The notes under the pieces: generated by a model | What the model was told of the DNA's origin: nothing | Databases searched by the model: none | The model's input: only the letters and a program-made list of their open reading frames with translations | In this document: positions 34,874-42,956 of the stretch, piece by piece | How the letters are laid out: each line of letters opens with the position of its first letter | Numbering within the stretch: the first letter of the stretch is position 1 | NCBI RefSeq assembly: GCF_026735135.1 | Contig: NZ_JAPQER010000010.1 | Coordinates: 1 to 47,273 of the forward strand | Source of the DNA: Clostridium aestuarii | GTDB taxonomy: Bacteria; Bacillota; Clostridia; Clostridiales; Clostridiaceae | Direction: 5' to 3' | Length of the DNA: 47,273 bases | Program-made: the position numbers and the translations under genes

Positions 34874-35923
34874 TTAATATTTATTCCTTACAACTCCAAG
34901 TGAATATGCTTTTATAAAAGGAAGTGTCTTTAGTTTTTTAATATCTTCAGCATTTCCAGTAACCACTACACCTTGGATTTTTAAATCATCTTTTGTTATT
35001 TTGTCATCTTTTCCTTTTAAATTATCATATATTCGTTTATATTCAGTTTCAAATCTACTTTTTTTATCCTTTTGGCTTTCAATAACATCTATAAATCTGT
35101 TTTCAGGATTTTCATATATTACACCATTCCTATCTAATACCTTTATGCCATACACTTCATCCTCTAAAGCAATTTCATTTGCAGAAATATATTTTTTTTC
35201 CTTATCATTAGCATAATGTCTTTCACTAGATTTATGTTCTTCTTTTTCTTTATCATTTGAAGTATCTACCCAATACCAAGTTAAAGTAACATTTTTAGGT
35301 ATTAATTTATTAACTTCATCAATAGAATATAATTTATCAAAAGACAAAGCCATTTCCATGCACTTATTATCGCCAATTTTATCTACTAGCTGCAAATCAT
35401 TTTTATATTTATCATACTTTACATAAGGATAATAAAATTTCATAAGTTCTCTTCCATATTTATTGTATTTAAGATTATCATAAAGTTCCTGCTCACTTTC
35501 AGCTTTTCCCATACTTATATTAGTAGTATCAGCCACCGTCTCAGAAAACAGCGGTATAATACTGTAATTCCATCTTTCTTGGTCAAAATATACTGGCTTA
35601 TCTTCAATTATTTTATAAGTATAGTATTGTATCTCACTATTTAGTGCTCCAACCTGCACCATATATTGTGATATAAATGTATTTGGAGCAGAAATATATT
35701 TATATTCTCTAATATCATCTAATAGTTTTTGTCCTTTACTACCGCTTGTTTGTAAATTAGCTATTGAAATAGCAGTTATTACAAATATACAAATAATTAT
35801 ATTTCTTATAATAGAAAACCACTTTGCTTTTCTAACTACTTTTTTAAATTTATTCTTTTTACAGTTTTCAAATAATTCATCTATATTTTTTTCATCCACA
35901 GTTAAATCATTTTTATTTGACAT
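34874..35923 (-). CDS. Membrane anti-sigma factor (sigma factor regulator family)
   Basis: A 349-residue protein. The first 40 residues are cytoplasmic and charged, a single helix lies at about 42-62 (IIRNIIICIFVITAISIANL), and a 280-residue extracellular part follows. This layout, and the C-terminal stretch KGKDDKITKDDLKIQGVVVTGNAEDIKKL, fit the sigma factor regulator N/C-terminal families that hold ECF sigma factors at the membrane. ATG at 35921-35923 is used because AAGGA lies eight bases upstream; a GTG two codons earlier is too close to it. Its start overlaps the sigma gene by 11 bases, so the two are coupled. Confidence 0.88.
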   Translation of the reverse strand: MSNKNDLTVDEKNIDELFENCKKNKFKKVVRKAKWFSIIRNIIICIFVITAISIANLQTSGSKGQKLLDDIREYKYISAPNTFISQYMVQVGALNSEIQYYTYKIIEDKPVYFDQERWNYSIIPLFSETVADTTNISMGKAESEQELYDNLKYNKYGRELMKFYYPYVKYDKYKNDLQLVDKIGDNKCMEMALSFDKLYSIDEVNKLIPKNVTLTWYWVDTSNDKEKEEHKSSERHYANDKEKKYISANEIALEDEVYGIKVLDRNGVIYENPENRFIDVIESQKDKKSRFETEYKRIYDNLKGKDDKITKDDLKIQGVVVTGNAEDIKKLKTLPFIKAYSLGVVRNKY

Positions 35924-36422
35924 ATCCACAATCCTTCCACAACTGTTTGAATTTATTCCTTGCTCTATAAAGATACACCTTAACTTTCTCCTCTTTCACA
36001 TCTAAGATATTGCCGATTTCTTTATAGGATAAATCCATTACATACTTGAATATAAGCAGATTCTTGTAACTTTCCTTTAAAGAATTTAAAACCTTTTGCA
36101 CATAATCTTTTAATTCAGAGGATATAATATAATTTTCAGTTGAATTATCCACAACTAAATTAGCTATGACATGATCATCTAGATAAATTTCTCTTTTTCT
36201 CTTTCTCTTCTTATAAGAATTATAATATTTATTAAGTGCTACCTTAAAAAGCCATGATGAAATTTTGTCTTCATCTATAGCATCAATATAACTAATAGCT
36301 TTAAAAAGCGTATCCTGTATAATATCTTCCGCATCCTCTATCGGCACGCCAATCTTAATCATATATTTATAAACTATCTTTATTTCTCTCATAAGAAGCT
36401 CTTCTAGTCTTTCATTTTCCAT
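35913..36422 (-). CDS. ECF-type RNA polymerase sigma factor
   Basis: A 169-residue sigma-70-family factor with region 2 at about residues 15-80 (EDAEDIIQDTLFKAISYI, SSWLFKVALNKYYNSYKKRKRKRE) and region 4 at about 110-160 (LNSLKESYKNLLIFKYVMDL, SYKEIGNILDVKEEKVKVYL). It would direct polymerase to stress promoters when released by the anti-sigma factor encoded next. It has a GGGAG ribosome site. I looked for an autoregulatory ECF promoter upstream and found none that was convincing. The 230 bases to the tRNA-Lys unit hold only the inverted repeat noted separately. Confidence 0.93.
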   Translation of the reverse strand: MENERLEELLMREIKIVYKYMIKIGVPIEDAEDIIQDTLFKAISYIDAIDEDKISSWLFKVALNKYYNSYKKRKRKREIYLDDHVIANLVVDNSTENYIISSELKDYVQKVLNSLKESYKNLLIFKYVMDLSYKEIGNILDVKEEKVKVYLYRARNKFKQLWKDCGYVK

Positions 36423-36562
36423 GTTCTACTCCCTTAACTTTTCTAGAACGTACATTCCAGTTTTACAATCTATCGAAGGCCTTTCACATATATAACAACT
36501 ATTATAGAGAAATGTATACACTTTTTATTATATAAAAGTTAATTTAAGTTTAATTGAATTTT

Positions 36563-36584
36563 AGTAGACTAAAACTAGTCTACT
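36563..36584. repeat. Short perfect inverted repeat upstream of the sigma factor gene
   Basis: AGTAGACT-AAAACT-AGTCTACT lies 141 bases before the sigma ATG. There is no U-tract, so it looks more like a protein-binding site than a terminator; no protein can be named. Confidence 0.4.
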
Positions 36585-36650
36585 GATGCGATAATTGAGT
36601 AGTTAATATAGTATATAAAACTTAAAGCTTCACATACAAATTTTGAACGT

Positions 36651-36684
36651 AAAAAAACACATCTCAAAATTTGAGATGTGTTTT
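36651..36684 (-). terminator. Terminator of the 5S-tRNA-Lys unit
   Basis: AAAACACATCTCAAA pairs with TTTGAGATGTGTTTT immediately after the tRNA-Lys CCA end, followed on the minus strand by further T. Confidence 0.88.
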
Positions 36685-36759
36685 GGTGATCCACCGGGGA
36701 ATCGAACCCCGGACAACTTGATTAAAAGTCAAGTGCTCTACCGACTGAGCTAGTGAATC
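36684..36759 (-). tRNA. tRNA-Lys (anticodon TTT)
   Basis: A 76-base cloverleaf on the minus strand: acceptor GATTCAC/GTGGATC, D-arm GCTC/GAGC, anticodon stem CTTGA/TCAAG with loop CTTTTAA (anticodon TTT), T-arm CGGGG/CCCCG around TTCGATT, and encoded CCA. It follows a 5S gene by six bases and is cotranscribed with it. Confidence 0.97.
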
Positions 36760-36765
36760 AAATTA

Positions 36766-36882
36766 CCTGGCAGCGACCTACTCTTCCACATCGTCTCCAA
36801 TGCAGTACCATCGGCGCTTTGAAGCTTAACCTGCGTGTTCGGAATGGGAACGGGTGTTACCTTCAAGCCATAACCACCAGAT
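36766..36882 (-). rRNA. rrf: 5S ribosomal RNA (stand-alone 5S-tRNA-Lys unit)
   Basis: The minus strand begins TCTGGTGGTTATGGCTTGAA and ends GGTCGCTGCCAGG, with CCGTTCCCATTCCGAACACG, the standard 5S sequence. It is identical to the 5S at 47150-47266 over 117 bases. No 16S or 23S gene is next to it: a protein gene lies upstream and a promoter directly before it. Confidence 0.97.
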
Positions 36883-36928
36883 CTTTAAGAAATATTAGTT
36901 GTTTCGTATTCCCTCAGACACAATGAGT

Positions 36929-36957
36929 ATTATATCAATTTATTATAAATTTGTCAA
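36929..36957 (-). promoter_or_regulatory. Consensus promoter of the 5S-tRNA-Lys unit
   Basis: TTGACA (36952-36957)-17-TATAAT (36929-36934) on the minus strand, a perfect sigma-A promoter, 46 bases before the 5S gene. It starts 15 bases after the lipoprotein stop codon, with no terminator between. Confidence 0.9.
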
Positions 36958-36972
36958 TGCTTTTTCATTTTT

Positions 36973-37605
36973 TTATTTTAAATTCGCTTTTTCCATATAT
37001 TCCAACAATATTTTCTTGATTATCTTTTGCTTATCTAGATTAAAAATTAATTTCTTATTTTCATATTTATATATGCAAATATGAGAATCATTTTCTCCTT
37101 TTACTTCTTCTGAAGGCTTACCATATATCCCTATTAATTTGTCATAGGTATCTCCATTTTTTATTCCTCTTACCGTACCAACTTCACCAAAATTTATTTG
37201 TTCTATATTGCTTATTCCCTCAATTACATTAACTTTATTTATAATATGTAATTTAGATTTTTTTTCTGGATAACTACGTTGGAAAAATTTATTTTTATTT
37301 TCTTCATCCCATCCTATAAACCCAAAATTATTTTTTTCATTAGCTGTCCCATTTCCTAATTTATCAACTAATTCTTTTATGTTTGATCCTAAATTTAATA
37401 CTACTCCCTCATAGTCAACTGAAAAATCACTTTTTTCTAACGGTTTAATCTCTAAATCATCCTTTTCTTTTTGTACACTTTTATTTGTTTGTTTTGAAGT
37501 ATCTGTATTACTAGCAGTATTTGTTTTGCCACAAGAAGAAAACACAATAGTCATTCCAAGCATTAGTACCGCTGATATAATTTTTATCGTCTTTTTATTT
37601 TTCAT
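36973..37605 (-). CDS. Putative lipoprotein of unknown function
   Basis: A 210-residue protein with a lipoprotein signal: KNKKTIKIISAVLMLGMTIV followed by lipobox FSSC (Cys at about residue 25), then a Ser/Thr/Lys-rich linker. The mature part (residues about 50-210) contains two similar stretches, KELVDKLGNGTANEKN and DKLIGIYGKPSEEVKGEN, suggesting a duplicated small domain. I recognise no family. GGAGG precedes the ATG. It is a single gene lying between tRNA-Phe and the 5S-tRNA-Lys unit. The 300 bases upstream (37606-37904) are A+T-rich and show no other feature. Confidence 0.82.
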   Translation of the reverse strand: MKNKKTIKIISAVLMLGMTIVFSSCGKTNTASNTDTSKQTNKSVQKEKDDLEIKPLEKSDFSVDYEGVVLNLGSNIKELVDKLGNGTANEKNNFGFIGWDEENKNKFFQRSYPEKKSKLHIINKVNVIEGISNIEQINFGEVGTVRGIKNGDTYDKLIGIYGKPSEEVKGENDSHICIYKYENKKLIFNLDKQKIIKKILLEYMEKANLK

Positions 37606-37904
37606 AATATATTACCTCCATAAAAATCTCATGTAACTTACAGTAAACCGATTTGTTTACTTATTTTATATATAGACTACATATAATTTATATATTCTAT
37701 ATTAATAATTTCATTTTAATTAATAACGTACTTGTTTTCATTTCTGCTATATATTATATTTTCGTAATCAATTAAATTAAACTTTAGCTACCTTAATGCG
37801 GTAATTATTAACATATAGTTCTTAGAATATTATATTTCAAGAATTATTTATAAATCATTATCTAGTATCTATAGCTCTAAGATAAATTCCTAGTAAATAA
37901 AAAC

Positions 37905-37936
37905 AAAGCTCTAATTACTTAAGTAATTAGAGCTTT

Positions 37937-37937
<1 letters not shown>
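37905..37937 (-). terminator. Terminator after tRNA-Phe copy 1
   Basis: AAAGCTCTAATTACTT and AAGTAATTAGAGCTTT form a long perfect stem directly after the tRNA's CCA. A very similar hairpin follows tRNA-Phe copy 2 at 47033. Confidence 0.9.
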
Positions 37938-38012
<75 letters not shown>

Positions 38013-38058
38013 AAATTATTCACAAAATTAGTTTAATTGTTACCGAGTACAGTTCAAT

Positions 38059-38087
38059 ATTATAATAGCTTTTTCGATATATGTCAA
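38059..38087 (-). promoter_or_regulatory. Consensus promoter of tRNA-Phe copy 1
   Basis: TTGACA (38082-38087)-17-TATAAT (38059-38064) on the minus strand, a perfect sigma-A promoter 47 bases before the tRNA. Confidence 0.9.
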
Positions 38088-38170
38088 CGAATTTTTACAT
38101 TTTTTATTCAAAATTATAAGTTCAATATATTTTATCATTTCCTTATAATTTAAAGCTTTTATATTTCTTA

Positions 38171-39709
38171 TTAGTTAATTAGCTTAAAACTAACATAAAA
38201 CCATATATTCTCATCTTCACACTCAGCCCAAATTTCACCATTATGCATTTCTACAATATTTTTAGCAATAGCGAGACCTAATCCACTTCCCTCATTTTGT
38301 GATGTTCTAGACTTATCAGCTTTATAAAATCTTTCAAATAGATATGGCAAGTGTTCCTTAGTTATATTTCTACCTTTATTGTGAATAGAAACTACTGCAT
38401 TGTTATTGTCCTTATAAACACATACTTTAATTTTGCTAGGTTTAAAACTATATTTAATTGCGTTCATAATTAAGTTTTCAAATACCCTTACAGTTTTATC
38501 TGTATCTAAATTAACAACAATTTTTTCTTTTGAAATTTCTTTTTCTATTTGCAAACCACTTTCCTCAAAAATAGGAACAAATTCTTCAATCAATTGGGAT
38601 AATAATTCATTCAATACTACTTCTTGTTTATGTAACTTTAATATATGATTAGCAACCTTTGTGTACTCAAACAGATCCTCTATTAATATTTTTAATTTTT
38701 CTGATTTGTTAAAAGCAATTTCTACATATTCATTTAATTGTTGTTCATTTTTATATTTGTTTTCTTTTATAAGTCCCAAATAACCAATTACTGAAGTAAG
38801 CGGTGTTCTTAAATCATGAGATACATTTGTAATAAGTTCATTTTTAGTCTTATCTGCTTGTCTCTCTTTTTGTATTTTTTGCTTTAATTCTTTTGCCATG
38901 TAATTTATATTAGCAGAAAGCTGTGTAAGCTCATCTTTTCCTTTTTCATCTATTCTATAATCCAAATTACCCTGTGATATTCGTATAACTCCATCTGTAA
39001 TTTGATGTATATAATCTGTTTTCCTCTTAGTTAGTAATAAGAATATTCCAATAAATACTGCTGTTGCTAAAATCACTGCTAACACAAATTCCTCATCTTT
39101 TAGATGTTCATAATATATTATTTCTCCTGTAGGTACACCCTTTACTATTAAATAGGCTTTGCTGCTATCAATATTAATTGGATAAAAACTAACATGTTCT
39201 TTTGATTCATAATAATATTCATCTAATTTATAGTCTCTAGATTTCATTATATTCTTTATTGTAGTATATATATCTATTTTTACCGTATCAACATTATCAG
39301 ATTTATACATAACCTTTCCATCTAAATCTACTATCATGCTCTCATAATTATCATCTATATTGTTGTCTTCTAATATTTCTTTGAATTCTTTATTATCTTT
39401 AATTTTGTTTTGATTTATATTTATTTCATTCGCTATATTTTCCGCTTTTCTTGACATCTTTTCTATACTATATGTATAATCTATCCTTGCACTTTTTCCA
39501 ATACTTTTTATACATTCACCACTAATATAATAAGTTATAAATGCTCCTAAAGCACAGATAGCAAATACTAAAAATATAGCTGAACGAATATCATGTCTAA
39601 GTTTACCTGCAAAACAAATAGCCCTTTTTATTATATTTAAAGTCCATTTAGGTACTGAAATTTTTAAAATTTCATTTTTTAAATTTAAAAATTTTTCTTT
39701 AATTTTCAA
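38171..39709 (-). CDS. Sensor histidine kinase (VanS-like layout)
   Basis: A 512-residue membrane kinase. Helices at about 42-62 and 208-228 enclose a 145-residue extracellular sensor. HAMP lies at about 228-280, HisKA at about 285-350 (TNVSHDLRTPLTSVIGYLGLI) and HATPase at about 395-510 (NLIMNAIKYSFKPSK, GSGLGLAIAKNIV). The start appears to be TTG at 39707-39709, overlapping the response-regulator stop by 11 bases; no ATG fits, so the exact start is less certain. It pairs with the OmpR-type regulator upstream. Coupling and domain layout resemble VanRS and other cell-wall sensing systems. Confidence 0.9.
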   Translation of the reverse strand: MKIKEKFLNLKNEILKISVPKWTLNIIKRAICFAGKLRHDIRSAIFLVFAICALGAFITYYISGECIKSIGKSARIDYTYSIEKMSRKAENIANEININQNKIKDNKEFKEILEDNNIDDNYESMIVDLDGKVMYKSDNVDTVKIDIYTTIKNIMKSRDYKLDEYYYESKEHVSFYPINIDSSKAYLIVKGVPTGEIIYYEHLKDEEFVLAVILATAVFIGIFLLLTKRKTDYIHQITDGVIRISQGNLDYRIDEKGKDELTQLSANINYMAKELKQKIQKERQADKTKNELITNVSHDLRTPLTSVIGYLGLIKENKYKNEQQLNEYVEIAFNKSEKLKILIEDLFEYTKVANHILKLHKQEVVLNELLSQLIEEFVPIFEESGLQIEKEISKEKIVVNLDTDKTVRVFENLIMNAIKYSFKPSKIKVCVYKDNNNAVVSIHNKGRNITKEHLPYLFERFYKADKSRTSQNEGSGLGLAIAKNIVEMHNGEIWAECEDENIWFYVSFKLIN

Positions 39710-40394
39710 CCTTATACCCTACTCCCCATACAGTTTTAATATACTGTGGTCTTCTTGAATTTTCTTCGATTTTCTCTCTTATTTTTCTAATATGAACCAT
39801 TACCGTATTATCAGAATCCAAAAATGTTTCTTTCCATACTCTTTCATAAATCTTTTCTATACTAAATACTATTCCTTTATTAGAAGCTAAAAGCTTTAGT
39901 ATATCAAATTCTCTAGGAGTAAGCCTAACATCTTTACCATATACTTTTACTTCATGAGTATCTATATTTATAACAAGGTCGTCTATTTCAATAATAGACT
40001 GATTTACAGGCTTATTTATATTTAATTTAATATATCTTCTTAACTGAGATTTTACTCTTGCAACTAACTCTAATGGATTGAAAGGCTTGGTTATATAATC
40101 ATCTGCTCCTGTTGTTAGTCCCATAATTTTATCAATATCTTCACTCTTAGCACTAAGCATAATTATAGGCATATTTTTTTCTTCTCTAATCTTTATGCAT
40201 GCTTGGGTACCATCCATTTTAGGCATCATAACATCTAATATAATCAAATGTATTTCATTTTGTTGTAATACTTTCAAAGCTTCTTCTCCATTTTTAGCTA
40301 ATATAACCTTATATCCTTCATTTTTTAAATATATTTCAACTAATTCTCTAATCTCTTTTTCATCGTCCACCACGAGAATAGTCTCTCTTTCCAT
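39699..40394 (-). CDS. OmpR-family response regulator
   Basis: A 231-residue regulator: receiver at about 5-118 (ILVVDDEKEIRELVEIYL, Asp in LIILDVMMPKMDG, Lys in YITKPFNPLELVARV) and winged-helix domain at about 130-229 (RLTPREFDILKLLASNKGIV, VMVHIRKIREKIEENSRRP). It begins behind AGAGGGAG. Transcribed with the kinase that overlaps its end. Confidence 0.95.
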   Translation of the reverse strand: MERETILVVDDEKEIRELVEIYLKNEGYKVILAKNGEEALKVLQQNEIHLIILDVMMPKMDGTQACIKIREEKNMPIIMLSAKSEDIDKIMGLTTGADDYITKPFNPLELVARVKSQLRRYIKLNINKPVNQSIIEIDDLVINIDTHEVKVYGKDVRLTPREFDILKLLASNKGIVFSIEKIYERVWKETFLDSDNTVMVHIRKIREKIEENSRRPQYIKTVWGVGYKVEN

Positions 40395-40459
40395 ATATTT
40401 TCTCCCTCTTTTAATCTTTCATCTACTATTTTAAAATTCATTTCACTTATCTACTGTTT

Positions 40460-41023
40460 TTATTTTTCTTTACTACAGGAAAATACAAATGCAGGAGGAA
40501 TATTTATCATTTCAAAATTTATATTAATACTAGGGAAAAATTTCTTCATAAAATTCTTTTTTAATAATGTATATTGAAAAGTAATAAACTTACCTTCTTT
40601 ATTTAAAATCTCCAAAGTATTTGTTAAGATTGATTTTGATAATTCCTCAGGAAAAGCTGTAAATGGTAATCCTGATATTATATAATCTGCACACTCGAAT
40701 CCATATTGATTCACATACATACCCACATTTTCAGCAGTATCATTAATAATGTGTACATTTTTTATATTACTATATTTTTCTTCTAATGTATTATATAATT
40801 CCTTGTTAAGCTCTAATACTAATAATATAGTATTTTCTTTTTTGTTTTTTATTAATTCATTTGTAAATATTCCTGTACCAGGTCCATATTCTACAATACA
40901 TTTTGCATTTTCAAAATTAACATCTGTAATCATCTTTTTAGCAAGAAACTTAGAACTAGGCCAAACAGCTCCAATCATATCCGGATATTTAATAAAATTT
41001 CTTATAAAAGTAGTCGCTTCCAT
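40460..41023 (-). CDS. SAM-dependent methyltransferase, phospholipid N-methyltransferase-like
   Basis: A 187-residue protein. IVEYGPGTGIFTNELIKN is motif I, LLVLELNKELYNTLEEKY follows, and DYIISGLPFTAFPEELSKSI corresponds to the N/D-LP-motif of the rRNA adenine/phospholipid methyltransferase group. It opens with FIRNFIKYPDMIGAVWPSSKFLAKKM, typical of the small COG3963-like phospholipid methyltransferases. The target is unproven. It lies 65 bases upstream of a two-component system in the same direction; a membrane-lipid role would suit a cell-envelope sensor. Confidence 0.8.
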   Translation of the reverse strand: MEATTFIRNFIKYPDMIGAVWPSSKFLAKKMITDVNFENAKCIVEYGPGTGIFTNELIKNKKENTILLVLELNKELYNTLEEKYSNIKNVHIINDTAENVGMYVNQYGFECADYIISGLPFTAFPEELSKSILTNTLEILNKEGKFITFQYTLLKKNFMKKFFPSININFEMINIPPAFVFSCSKEK

Positions 41024-41238
41024 TTTATAACCCCCAATTTTATATATAATTTAAAACATACGTAACAAAGTTTACTTAGTAAACTTCACATCAAAATTAT
41101 CTATTATCTTTAAAATTTTACAATTTACTATAGAGTAAAAAACTTTTATCATGATAATAATTATAAACCCTTTACCTTAAAAAATTGTAATATAATTTCT
41201 TAAGTTTTTCTTAAAATTATAAATTTTAAAACAATAAT

Positions 41239-41346
41239 AAAAGAGGGCATTCTAAAATAAGTTTTATATACAATATACTGATTAATAATCTAAAATTTAC
41301 ACAGTAAATTATATATTTTTTCTTTATTTTAAAATAGCCTCTTTTT
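41239..41346 (-). terminator. Long hairpin terminator after nhaC
   Basis: On the minus strand AAAAGAGGCTATTTTAAAAT can pair with ATTTTAGAATGCCCTCTTTT, with two mismatches or bulges and a loop of about 60 bases that has its own small stem (TTTACTGTGTAAA). It starts 12 bases after the nhaC stop. The stretch 41024-41238 is very A+T-rich and shows nothing else. Confidence 0.6.
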
Positions 41347-41357
41347 AAATTAATCTT

Positions 41358-42716
41358 TTAAATTGCTTTTCCTTTTTCCCAATTCCAAGGATGTTTCCTA
41401 ATAATATTGTCAGCAAACGGTATATACATTGATACTATAGCTGACACTATAAGTAACTGTTGATACCATAGTAATGGAATTACCTGTATAGGTGATACTG
41501 CTCCCTTAGTAAAGCTTCCAACCATTAGCATTTGAGCTCCATAAGGTATTATTCCCTGCATTATACATGCAAAAATGTCTAACAATGAAGCACTTCTACG
41601 TGGATCTACTTTGTATTCTTCTGATATTTCTTTTGCAATAGGTCCATTAATAATAATAGAAACTGTATTATTAGCTATTGCTGCATCAGTTAAAGCAACA
41701 AGTGTAGCAATTCCAGCTTCTGCTGATTTCTTACCCTTTATCATCTTTTGAATACGGTCCAATATATATTGAAGTCCCCCTTCTTGAGTAACCATATGTG
41801 CTAACCCACCTGTTATCATTGATACTAAAAAAATATCAGTCATACTTGTAAAACCACTAAATGTATGTTGTGCAAAAGATAATGGAGTTAATTGTCCATA
41901 TAAAAGTCCTATTATACCTGAAACAAATATCCCACCTGTTAGTACAGCAAAAACATTTAATCCTGCTATAGATAAAGTTAATACAAATAGATACGGTAAA
42001 ACTTTTATTATGTTATAATCATAAACTTGCATTTGTGGAACATTTGTAGGATGACCAAAAATTATAAGTAAAATAATAGCTATTATAGCTGGTGGTAATG
42101 CTATAAATAAATTCAACTTAAACTTATCTCTCATTTCACATCCCTGAGTTCTTGTTGCTGCAATAGTAGTATCAGATATTACAGATAAATTATCGCCAAA
42201 CATAGCACCACCTACTACAGCTGCCATCGTCAAAGGAAGATTAAGTCCAGCCTTAGTAGCAAGTCCTACAGCAATAGGAGCTACCGCAGCTAACGCTCCG
42301 CAAGAAGTTCCAGTAGCTATAGATATAAATGCAGAAATAACAAATAATCCAGCTGCTATATATTGTGCTGGTATAAAAGTCAAACCTAAATTTACAGTAG
42401 AATCTACTCCTCCCATTGCCTTAGATACACCTGCAAACGCCCCAGCTAATAAATAAATAACACACATAATAATTATATCTTCATTACCACACCCATGTAT
42501 AAATCTCATAAATTTTTCATTTATCGTTCCCTTAAACATAATAAATGCAACTATAACACCACAAAAAACAGCTACTGGTGCTGGAAATTGATAAAAGGCC
42601 ATTTCTACTCCTTTTGATTGTAATATTATACCGCTTCCTAGATAAATAACTATAAATGTTAAAAAAGGTATTAAAGCTTTTCCATTTGCTTTTACTTTAT
42701 TTGATTTATTATCCAT
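41358..42716 (-). CDS. nhaC: Na+/H+ antiporter, NhaC family
   Basis: A 452-residue membrane protein with about 11-12 helices. ISIATGTSCGALAAVAPIAV, AAVVGGAMFGDNLSVISDTT and LTDAAIANNTVSIIINGPIA are characteristic of the NhaC family, which exchanges sodium, sometimes coupled to an organic acid or amino acid. GGAGG lies before the ATG. It follows the PLP-lyase gene by 240 bases in the same direction. The linkage to an amino-acid lyase and an anion channel leaves open that it carries an amino acid or keeps ion balance during catabolism. Confidence 0.9.
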   Translation of the reverse strand: MDNKSNKVKANGKALIPFLTFIVIYLGSGIILQSKGVEMAFYQFPAPVAVFCGVIVAFIMFKGTINEKFMRFIHGCGNEDIIIMCVIYLLAGAFAGVSKAMGGVDSTVNLGLTFIPAQYIAAGLFVISAFISIATGTSCGALAAVAPIAVGLATKAGLNLPLTMAAVVGGAMFGDNLSVISDTTIAATRTQGCEMRDKFKLNLFIALPPAIIAIILLIIFGHPTNVPQMQVYDYNIIKVLPYLFVLTLSIAGLNVFAVLTGGIFVSGIIGLLYGQLTPLSFAQHTFSGFTSMTDIFLVSMITGGLAHMVTQEGGLQYILDRIQKMIKGKKSAEAGIATLVALTDAAIANNTVSIIINGPIAKEISEEYKVDPRRSASLLDIFACIMQGIIPYGAQMLMVGSFTKGAVSPIQVIPLLWYQQLLIVSAIVSMYIPFADNIIRKHPWNWEKGKAI

Positions 42717-42826
42717 GATTTAACCTCCAATTATATAATTAAATATATTCAGTAATACCTTGTGAAGTCGTTTACATTTAATAAAAACTTAATTTGCATT
42801 CATTAATATTTTTTGATATTATTTTT

Positions 42827-42844
42827 GTGGGACATATGACCCAC
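42827..42844. promoter_or_regulatory. Palindrome upstream of nhaC
   Basis: GTGGGACATATGACCCAC is symmetric at 16 of 18 positions. A partial relative, GTGGTCATCTGTC, is at about 42890. It lies 111 bases before nhaC and looks like a protein-binding site. I found no -24/-12 promoter in 42717-42956, so which promoter it controls is unclear. Confidence 0.45.
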
Positions 42845-42956
42845 TTCCGTAATATTATTTTGCTGTGGCGGCATGTTAAATACTACAAAAGTGGTCATCT
42901 GTCTCTATCAATTGTGTTTTTGAATTATTACAAATTTTATTATTCATAATATATTT

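Noticed and set aside
36423..36600. An ECF-type autoregulatory promoter before the sigma factor
   Set aside because: TGTAAAAC and CGTT occur near 36440-36465, but the distance is about 9 bases rather than the usual 16-17, so the match is not convincing.
42717..42956. A sigma-54 promoter before nhaC
   Set aside because: I looked for the -24/-12 pattern on both strands. No GG-N10-GC pair with TGGCA/TTGC context is present, so nhaC is either read from the FNT promoter or has another promoter.
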